From assembly GCF_900105175.1 (NCBI RefSeq), contig NZ_LT629771.1:1488001-1552000 (forward strand): 64,000 nucleotides of DNA. The letters are read 5' to 3'. A model generated the notes under the pieces. It had not been told where the DNA came from, did no database searches, and saw only the letters and a program-made list of their open reading frames with translations. The position numbers and the translations under genes were made by a program. The DNA comes from Jiangella sp. DSM 45060 (GTDB lineage: Bacteria > Actinomycetota > Actinomycetes > Jiangellales > Jiangellaceae). This document shows positions 1-5,908 of this stretch, in pieces (the first letter of the stretch is position 1; each line of letters starts with the position of its first letter).

Positions 1-273
1 TTTCGCCGCGAGGTCTACCGCGACGGCCGCTACGTCGCGCTGACCAGGAAGCAGTTCGCCGTGCTCGAGGTGCTCGTCGGCGCCGAGGGCGGCGTCGTCA
101 GCGCCGAGCAGTTGCTGGAGCGGGCCTGGGACGAGAACGCCGACCCGTTCACGAACGCCGTGCGCATCACGGTGTCGGCGCTGCGCAAGCGGCTCGGCGA
201 GCCCTGGCTGATCGCCACCGTGCCCGGCGTCGGCTACCGCATCGACGCCGGCGACCGCGACGGGCGTGGCTAG
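1..273 (+). CDS. vanR: VanR response regulator, C-terminal part (5' end outside window)
   Basis: DNA-binding half of an OmpR/PhoB-type response regulator; the receiver domain lies left of the window. The visible 90 residues form a winged-helix domain with the recognition-helix segment around NAVRITVSALRKRLGEP and the closing wing TVPGVGYRI. The sequence is very like Streptomyces VanR, which is phosphorylated by VanS and activates vanHAX when glycopeptide antibiotics are present. The stop codon lies at 271-273 and the downstream kinase gene starts at 266, so the two are translationally coupled. The genomic context (vanS next, vanHAX converging) strongly supports VanR over a generic PhoB relative. 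Confidence 0.93.
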   Translation, partial: FRREVYRDGRYVALTRKQFAVLEVLVGAEGGVVSAEQLLERAWDENADPFTNAVRITVSALRKRLGEPWLIATVPGVGYRIDAGDRDGRG

Positions 274-1369
274 GCCGCCCGGCCTGAGCGTGCGCGTCAG
301 GCTCACGCTCAGCTACGCCGGCTTCCTCATGATCGCCGGTGTGCTGCTGCTCGCCGCGTCGTGGGTGTACCTCATGCGCGACGCGCCCCTGCGCACCCTC
401 GTCCCCGACTTCTCCAACCTCCCGCTCGCCCTCAACCCGCGCAACCGCGGCCCGGCCGTCTTCGGCCCGGTGGCGGCCGCGATGCTGCTGTTCCTGCTGG
501 TGTTCGGGCTGGTCGGCGGCTGGATCCTGGCCGGTCGCATGCTGGCCCCGCTGACCCGCATCACCGACGCCACCCGCAAGGCGGCGACGGGGTCGCTCGC
601 GCACCGCATCGAGCTGGAGGGCCGCAACGACGAGTTCCGCGAGCTGGCCGACGCGTTCGACCGCATGCTCGAGCGGCTCGAGGCGCACGTCGCCGAGCAG
701 CAACGCTTCGCCGCCAACGCCTCGCACGAGCTGCGCACCCCGCTGGCGGTCAGTCAGATCCTGCTCGACGTCGCGCGCAGCGACCCCGACCACGACACCG
801 ACCGGCTGGTCGAGCGCCTGCACGCCGTCAACCTCCGCGCCATCGACCTCACCGAGGCGCTGATCCTGTTCAGCCGGGCCGGCCAGCGCTCCTTCGCCCG
901 CGAGCGGGTCGACCTGTCGCTGCTCGCGGAGGAGGCGGCCGAATCGCTGCTGCCGCTCGCCGAGGAGCGCGGCCGCACCATCGAGACGTCCGGCGACGTC
1001 GCGGCCGCCGTCGGCTCGCACCCGCTGCTGCTGCAGCTGACCACGAACCTCGTGCACAACGCGATCGTGCACAACCTTCCCGACGACGGCACGGTGTGGA
1101 TCACGACCGGCGCGCACGACGGCGCCGTCACGCTCACCGTCGAGAACACCGGCGCGCCGCTCTCGCCGCGGCAGGTCTCGACGCTCACCGAACCGTTCCA
1201 GCGCGGCGTCGACCGCGTCCGCGGCGACCACGAGGGCGCGGGCCTCGGCCTGGCCATCGTCACGAGCATCGCCCAGGCACACGACGGCACCCTCACCCTC
1301 ACCCCGCGCGACACCGGAGGACTGCGTGTCACGGTGCGGCTGCCCGCCGCACCGCCGGACGCCGGCTGA
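266..1369 (+). CDS. vanS: VanS sensor histidine kinase
   Basis: Membrane sensor kinase of 367 residues that would sense glycopeptides and control VanR. It has a TM helix at about residues 12-33, a short extracytoplasmic loop of roughly 35 residues, a second TM helix at about 70-92, a HAMP region with LAPLTRITDATRKAA, and a HisKA box NASHELRTPLA with the phospho-acceptor His near residue 154. An HATPase domain follows, with N box NLVHNAIVHN and G box GAGLGLAI. The GTG start overlaps the vanR stop. The very short sensor loop is typical of actinomycete VanS. The gene ends 2 bp before the end of the convergent vanX. Confidence 0.94.
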   Translation: MARPPGLSVRVRLTLSYAGFLMIAGVLLLAASWVYLMRDAPLRTLVPDFSNLPLALNPRNRGPAVFGPVAAAMLLFLLVFGLVGGWILAGRMLAPLTRITDATRKAATGSLAHRIELEGRNDEFRELADAFDRMLERLEAHVAEQQRFAANASHELRTPLAVSQILLDVARSDPDHDTDRLVERLHAVNLRAIDLTEALILFSRAGQRSFARERVDLSLLAEEAAESLLPLAEERGRTIETSGDVAAAVGSHPLLLQLTTNLVHNAIVHNLPDDGTVWITTGAHDGAVTLTVENTGAPLSPRQVSTLTEPFQRGVDRVRGDHEGAGLGLAIVTSIAQAHDGTLTLTPRDTGGLRVTVRLPAAPPDAG

Positions 1370-1371
1370 CT

Positions 1372-1980
1372 TCAGGTGATGGGGAAGTCGAAGTAGGTGT
1401 CGGGGTAGGGCTCGTCGCGCAGCGTGTAGTGCCACCACTCGACGTCGTAGCGGACGAAGCCGCTGGCCTCCATGACGGAGCAGAGGTAGCGGCGGTTCCG
1501 CGCCTCGGCCGGCGTGATGCCCGTGGCGCCGTGGTGGGAGACCGAGTCCATCAGGTCGTGGTCGCCGCCCATGGGGGCGAGCTCACCGGTGGCCAGCTGG
1601 TACAGCGTGAGGTCGACGCTGCTGCCGCGACTGTGGCCGGACCGCGCCGACACGTAGCCCTGCTCGACCATCTCGGGACGGTCGAGGTTCGGGTAGTGCC
1701 GCAGCTTCGTCCGTCCGTCCTCGGGCTGCTTCGCCCAGCGCAGGAAGCTGTCGACGGCCCGCTGTGGGCGGTAGGCGTCCCAGAGGACCAGGCCGAAGCC
1801 GAGCGCCTCGGCCCGGACCCGGGCCCGGGCCAGCGCCGCGCACAGCGCCGTCGTGCCGACGATGCGGTTGGCCAGGTAGCCGTCCACCGGTTTGCCGGTG
1901 AAGTTGTCCCAGGTGGCGTACTTGGCGTCCCAGCGGATGCCGGGCACGTGCTCGTCCACGACGACGAAGTCAGCGGGCAT
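1372..1980 (-). CDS. vanX: VanX D-Ala-D-Ala dipeptidase
   Basis: Zinc D,D-dipeptidase of 202 residues that hydrolyses D-Ala-D-Ala so that only D-Ala-D-Lac enters peptidoglycan precursors. The motif SGHSRGSSVDLTL carries two zinc ligands (His and Asp) and EWWHYTL carries the catalytic Glu and third ligand His; the upstream DAYRP motif is also conserved. There is no signal peptide, as expected for a cytoplasmic enzyme. The ATG overlaps the 3' end of vanA by 11 bp, so the three genes form one coupled transcription unit vanH-vanA-vanX. Confidence 0.95.
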   Translation of the reverse strand: MPADFVVVDEHVPGIRWDAKYATWDNFTGKPVDGYLANRIVGTTALCAALARARVRAEALGFGLVLWDAYRPQRAVDSFLRWAKQPEDGRTKLRHYPNLDRPEMVEQGYVSARSGHSRGSSVDLTLYQLATGELAPMGGDHDLMDSVSHHGATGITPAEARNRRYLCSVMEASGFVRYDVEWWHYTLRDEPYPDTYFDFPIT

Positions 1981-3013
1981 CGGCGTGGTCCTCCAGCGCC
2001 AGCGACACGACGCGGTCGAGCACGTCGGCGAGCGGCCGTCCAGCGGCCGCCATCATCCGCGGGTAGCGGCTGTACGACGTCATGCCGGGGAACGTGTTGA
2101 CCTCGTTGAGGACCACCGTCCCGTCGTCGCGGAGGAACAGGTCCACCCGCGCGAGCCCGCGGCAGCCGAGGGCGCGGTAGATGGCCTTGGCGGTCTCCTG
2201 GACGAGCGTGCGCGACGCCGCCGGGATGTCGGCGGGCACGATCGGGGTCGAGTTGTCGGACCCGGACTCGGGCGTGCTCTCCTGGTGGATCCGGAAGAAG
2301 CCGTGGGACAGCGCGATGTGGTCGACCTCGCCCACCGTGAGGTCGGCCCCGTTCCCGAGGACGGCGCAGCCGATCTCGCTGCCGGCGACGGCCTCCTCGA
2401 TCACCACCTTCGAGTCGTACCGCCGCGCCGCCTCCACCGCGCCGGCCAGGTCCGCCTCGCTCGTCACCTTGCTGACCCCGAACGACGACCCGGACCGGGC
2501 CGGCTTCACGAAGACGGGGTAGCCGAACTCGCCGCCGTCGGGCTTCTCGTCCGCCAGGACGGTCCAGAACCTGGGCGTCGCGATGCCCGCGCTCGCGGCG
2601 ACGACGTAGGCGAGGGACTTGTCCATGCAGACGGCGGAGCTCTGGACGTCGCAGCCGGCGTAGGGGAGGCCGGCGAGCTCCAGCAGGCCCTGCATCGCGC
2701 CGTCCTCGCCGAGCTTGCCGTGCAGCACCGGCAGCACGACGTCCAGGCGGATGGTCTCGTAGCGTCCCTCGTCCAGGACGAGCAGCCCGTGGACGCCGCG
2801 GTCCGGCGACAGCACCGCCGGGCGCGCCCCGTCCTCCCAGCCTTCGGCGGGCCCGTCGCAGAGCGTCCAGGCGCCGGTCGTCGTGATGCCGATCCAATAC
2901 GTTTCGTACCGGCGCGGATCGAGATTCGCCGCAACTTCCCGGGCGGACTTGACAGAGATCGGGTGCTCCTCGGACACGCCACCGAACACGACGCCGACCT
3001 TCAACCTATTCAT
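1970..3013 (-). CDS. vanA: VanA-type D-Ala:D-Lac ligase
   Basis: ATP-grasp ligase of 347 residues joining D-Ala to D-lactate for vancomycin-resistant cell-wall precursors. The N-terminus has GGVSEEHPISVKSA, and the C-terminal half has FRIHQE, whose His marks D-Lac ligases of the VanA group, followed by GCRGLARVD and NEVNTFPGMTSYSRYP. The ATG at 3013 is chosen because it overlaps the vanH stop (ATGAATAG) and follows GTGGGG; a GTG four codons upstream (3025) is possible. By family resemblance it is a lactate ligase, not a housekeeping Ddl. Confidence 0.95.
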   Translation of the reverse strand: MNRLKVGVVFGGVSEEHPISVKSAREVAANLDPRRYETYWIGITTTGAWTLCDGPAEGWEDGARPAVLSPDRGVHGLLVLDEGRYETIRLDVVLPVLHGKLGEDGAMQGLLELAGLPYAGCDVQSSAVCMDKSLAYVVAASAGIATPRFWTVLADEKPDGGEFGYPVFVKPARSGSSFGVSKVTSEADLAGAVEAARRYDSKVVIEEAVAGSEIGCAVLGNGADLTVGEVDHIALSHGFFRIHQESTPESGSDNSTPIVPADIPAASRTLVQETAKAIYRALGCRGLARVDLFLRDDGTVVLNEVNTFPGMTSYSRYPRMMAAAGRPLADVLDRVVSLALEDHADAR

Positions 3014-3977
3014 GCCGTTCCCCACTCTCGAAGTTCACGCAGTTGCTGAGACTGTTCTCGACCGTGTCGCTCAGGGCGCGGTCGGTGTAGTAGGCGGTGT
3101 GCGGGCTGATCAGCACGTTCGGCAGCTCCTGCAGCCGCTGCCAGGTCTTGCTCTCGATCGGGCGGTGCCGGCGGTCGGCGTAGAAGATGCCTTCCTCGCC
3201 CTCGAGGACGTCCAGCGCCGCGCCGCCCAGCCGGCCGCTCTCCAGCGCTCGCAGCAGCGCCTCGGTGTCGACCAGCGGGCCGCGTCCGGTGTTGACGACG
3301 ATCGCGCCGTCCTTCAGCAGCTCGATCCGCCGCTCGTCCAGCAGGTGATGGGTGTCCGCGGTGAGCGGGGTGTGCAGCGTGACGACGTCGCTGTGCCGCA
3401 GCAACCGGTCGAGCGGGACGTCGGCGGGCCCGCGGTCGCGGGCCAGCACCCGGCAGCCGAAGCCCCGCAGCCGGTCGACGACCGCGGCGCCGATGCGTCC
3501 CGTCCCGACCACCCCGACGGTGAGGTCGCGCAGCTCCCGCCCGCGCACGTCGTTGAGCCGGTAGTCGTGGGCGTCGGCGCGGCGCAGGACCGACTTGGCG
3601 CCGCGCACCGCCATCAGCATGAGCATCAGCGTGTAGTCGGCGACGCTGTCGGGGGAGTAGGCGACGTTGCCGACGGCGATGCCCACGCTCCGCGCGTAGC
3701 CGACGTCGATGTGGTCGTAGCCGATGCTCCGGGTGGAGACGTACCGCACGCCGGCCCGGCCGAGCGCGCGCAGCGTGGCGTTGGTGACGCGGTGCTGGTG
3801 GCCGACGCTGACGCAGCGGTTGCCGCGGGCCAGGCCGGCGGTGGCCTCGGCGGGCGGTTCCGCCGTGATCGTCGGCACGACGCCGAAGCCCGGCGCCAGC
3901 CGCCGGAACAGCGCGGCCTCGTCCGGGCCGCAGCCGTAGACCGTGATGCCCGTCCGGGCCGGTTCGCGCTGGCTCAC
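3006..3977 (-). CDS. vanH: VanH D-lactate dehydrogenase
   Basis: D-isomer-specific 2-hydroxyacid dehydrogenase of 323 residues reducing pyruvate to D-lactate, the substrate of VanA. It shows the opening strand ITVYGCGPDE, an NAD-binding VGVVGTGRIG motif near the centre, catalytic Arg in NTGRGPLVDTEAL, the Glu region, and catalytic His in LISPHTAYYTD. The GTG start has no strong ribosome-binding site. It is the first gene of the vanHAX unit; the 74-bp upstream gap holds a candidate VanR site. Confidence 0.95.
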   Translation of the reverse strand: MSQREPARTGITVYGCGPDEAALFRRLAPGFGVVPTITAEPPAEATAGLARGNRCVSVGHQHRVTNATLRALGRAGVRYVSTRSIGYDHIDVGYARSVGIAVGNVAYSPDSVADYTLMLMLMAVRGAKSVLRRADAHDYRLNDVRGRELRDLTVGVVGTGRIGAAVVDRLRGFGCRVLARDRGPADVPLDRLLRHSDVVTLHTPLTADTHHLLDERRIELLKDGAIVVNTGRGPLVDTEALLRALESGRLGGAALDVLEGEEGIFYADRRHRPIESKTWQRLQELPNVLISPHTAYYTDRALSDTVENSLSNCVNFESGERHE

Positions 3978-4024
3978 GCCGTCAAGTCAAGGCGGAGCCG
4001 TGTTGCCGTCGCGTATGGGGAATT

Positions 4025-4046
4025 CGATACGTCCGCGATATGTGCC
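4025..4046. promoter_or_regulatory. Candidate VanR direct-repeat site upstream of vanH
   Basis: In the 74-bp gap before vanH two CGATA-type half-sites (CGATACGTCCG and CGATATGTGCC) lie 11 bp apart in the same orientation, the spacing expected for an OmpR-family regulator dimer. It is the only repeat of this kind in the gap. Assignment to VanR is inferred from position only. Confidence 0.35.
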
Positions 4047-4051
4047 GAGGC

Positions 4052-4336
4052 TCAGGACAGCGGTGCGCCGGCGGTGGCGTCGTAGCGCTTGATGTCGACG
4101 CGGGTGGGCCTCGCGGACTTCGGGCCCCTGGCCCGCCGGCGCCAGGCGTTCAGCGCGTCGGCGTCGCGCCACACCTCGACCACGTTCACCCGCTCGGGGT
4201 CGACGGAGTCGGCCGTGATGGCGACGTGGAGGCAGCCGTCGGTGGCGCGGGCGCGCGCGACGAGGCCGCGGAACGCCGCGACGAAGGCGTCGCGCTCGTC
4301 GGCGTCGACCAGTTCGTGTCCGGCGATGATGATCAT
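4052..4336 (-). CDS. Antibiotic-biosynthesis-monooxygenase (ABM) domain protein
   Basis: Small protein of 94 residues with the ABM/dimeric ferredoxin-like fold pattern: strand MIIIAGHELV, helix with DAFVAAFRGLVARAR, strand CLHVAITAD, and VNVVEVWRDADALNAWRR. Such proteins act as small monooxygenases, haem-degrading enzymes or stress proteins, so the substrate is unknown. ATG 4336 is preferred because GGAGGA lies 6 bp upstream; GTG 4342 is an alternative. It follows the SnoaL gene by 19 bp and probably shares its TetR-controlled promoter. Confidence 0.75.
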   Translation of the reverse strand: MIIIAGHELVDADERDAFVAAFRGLVARARATDGCLHVAITADSVDPERVNVVEVWRDADALNAWRRRARGPKSARPTRVDIKRYDATAGAPLS

Positions 4337-4355
4337 GTCCACTCCTCCGGGGTCG

Positions 4356-5108
4356 TCACGCCTTGACGTAGCCGCGTGCTTCGGCGATGCGGCCGGCGCG
4401 GATACGCAGCAGGTTCACGCCGCGGACGCGGTCCTGCTCGCCGTCGCCCCACTGCAGCAGCCACGGCTGGACGGCGAGGTCGCCGTGGATCTCGGCCGGT
4501 TCCGGTGTGAACCGCAGCGCAGGGTTCGACGCCAGCTCGGACCACCGCGCGAGGCACGCCGCGCCGCCCTCGCGCCGCACGCCGTCGGGTGCGGGGCCGG
4601 AGTCCTCGATGACGCAGTCGTCGGCGATCAGGCCGGTGAGGAGTGCGGGGTCGTGTGCGCGGAAGGCCTCGTTGTACCGGTCGAGGACCTGGCGGGTGGT
4701 GCGTTCGGCGCTCGTTCCCGGGGCCTCGGGGGCCAGCGGGACCCCGCCGGTCTTGCTGTAGGCGAGCGCCTCGACGATCAGGCCGTCGCGCACCCGCAGC
4801 AGCGTGACGCCGCGGACCGATTCGGCCGGGCCGGCGCCGAAGCGGTAGCGCCAGCGGATGGTCGCCCGCTCGCCGGCGACGGCGACGTCCTCGGGCTCGA
4901 ATCGGGTGGTGCGGTCGGAGGCGAGCTCGCGCCAGAACGCCAGGCAGGCCTCGCGTCCCACGTAGCGGGCGCCGTCGGGAGCCGGCTGGATGGCGTCCAT
5001 CACGCAGTCGTCGCCGACCAGCTCGGTGAGCGCCTCGGCGTCGTGGTCCAGGAAGGCCTTGGTGAAGCGGTCGACGGCGTCGGCCGTCGTGCGCGTCGTG
5101 GTCGGCAT
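4356..5108 (-). CDS. Tandem SnoaL-like (NTF2-fold) protein
   Basis: Protein of 250 residues made of two homologous SnoaL/NTF2-like units, roughly residues 5-120 and 128-248. Each has the series helix-[FY]-HD-LT-L---DDCV, PAPDG-R, ACLA-W-ELAS, a strand with R, VRGV-LLR and I-EA--Y. SnoaL-like proteins bind or transform small hydrophobic ligands; the substrate here is unknown. ATG 5108 is taken as the start, since the extra upstream 15 codons would run into the operator region. It is divergent from a TetR gene and followed by an ABM gene. Confidence 0.75.
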   Translation of the reverse strand: MPTTTRTTADAVDRFTKAFLDHDAEALTELVGDDCVMDAIQPAPDGARYVGREACLAFWRELASDRTTRFEPEDVAVAGERATIRWRYRFGAGPAESVRGVTLLRVRDGLIVEALAYSKTGGVPLAPEAPGTSAERTTRQVLDRYNEAFRAHDPALLTGLIADDCVIEDSGPAPDGVRREGGAACLARWSELASNPALRFTPEPAEIHGDLAVQPWLLQWGDGEQDRVRGVNLLRIRAGRIAEARGYVKA

Positions 5109-5129
5109 GGTGGGCTCCCAGTCGGTAGA

Positions 5130-5170
5130 TAGACCATTCGGTCTACGAACCATATAGACCGGTCGATCTA
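5130..5170. promoter_or_regulatory. Two TetR-type operators between the SnoaL gene and tetR
   Basis: TAGACCATTCGGTCTA (5130-5145) is a perfect 6-4-6 palindrome. TAGACCGGTCGATCTA (5155-5170) is an imperfect second copy with the same half-sites. The two centres are 25 bp apart and lie between the divergent starts, so the adjacent TetR protein probably controls both directions. Confidence 0.75.
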
Positions 5171-5192
5171 CTCGTCAAGTAGAGTGGGCTCC

Positions 5193-5753
5193 GTGACCAC
5201 ACGCACGATGCCGGGACCGCGTGAGCGCCTGCTGGCCGCGGCCAAGGAGCTGACCTACGAGCAGGGCGTCTCCGTGGGCGTCGACGCCCTGCTCAAACGG
5301 GCGAACGTGGCCCGGCGTTCGCTCTACGAGCACTTCGGCGGCAAGGACGGGCTGATCACCGAGGTGCTGCGAGTGAGCGCCGACGAGGACGAGGCCGCGT
5401 ACCGGCAGGCCATGCTGGCCGCGGGCGACGACCCGCGCGGCCGCCTGCTGGCGATCTTCGACTGGCTCGACGGCGTCATCGCCGGCCCCGACTTCCGCGG
5501 TTGCCGGTACCTCGCGGCCGAACTCGCCCTGGCTCCGGACCACCCGGCGCACGCGGTGACGCTGCGGTACCGCGAGCGGGTGCACGACCTCCTGGCGACC
5601 GAGCTGCGCGCCCTCGGCCACCCGCGGCCGGACCCGGCGGCCGCCCAGCTGCTCCTCCTCATCGACGGCGCCCTCGCCGTCGGCGCCACCCGGTCGAGTA
5701 CCCACCCGGCCGCCGCCGCCCGCCAACTCGCCGAGCACGTCATCGGCGGCTGA
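5193..5753 (+). CDS. TetR/AcrR family repressor
   Basis: Repressor of 186 residues. The HTH lies at about residues 12-55 (RERLLAAAKELTYEQG, then VDALLKRANVARRSLYEHFGGKDGL), followed by a helical ligand domain containing GCRYLAAELAL, which resembles the TetR_C subfamily with a conserved Cys in the core. GTG 5193 is chosen; GTG 5184 and ATG 5208 are alternatives. Two palindromes immediately upstream suggest autoregulation and control of the divergent SnoaL/ABM operon, whose product may handle the inducer. Confidence 0.85.
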   Translation: MTTRTMPGPRERLLAAAKELTYEQGVSVGVDALLKRANVARRSLYEHFGGKDGLITEVLRVSADEDEAAYRQAMLAAGDDPRGRLLAIFDWLDGVIAGPDFRGCRYLAAELALAPDHPAHAVTLRYRERVHDLLATELRALGHPRPDPAAAQLLLLIDGALAVGATRSSTHPAAAARQLAEHVIGG

Positions 5754-5908
5754 CGCCCGGTCAGCGTCGGCGCCTCGTGCGGGCCGCCTACGCCTGCGCG
5801 GATGCCGCCGGCCGCCGTCTCGTCCGCCGTGTAGCCGGGGTCTTGACGGGGCGGGAAGACATGCGCGAATCTGAGCGACATCTCTCCTATTCGGTCAGGA
5901 GTATGCAG

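Noticed and set aside
167-1438. Long open frame antisense to vanS
   Set aside because: Composition rich in Arg/Gly/Val/Ala with no domain; it is a by-product of GC-rich third positions in vanS, as are the many similar long antisense frames in the window.
1970-3013. Housekeeping D-Ala-D-Ala ligase
   Set aside because: The FRIHQE motif and coupling to vanH and vanX mark a D-Ala:D-Lac ligase.
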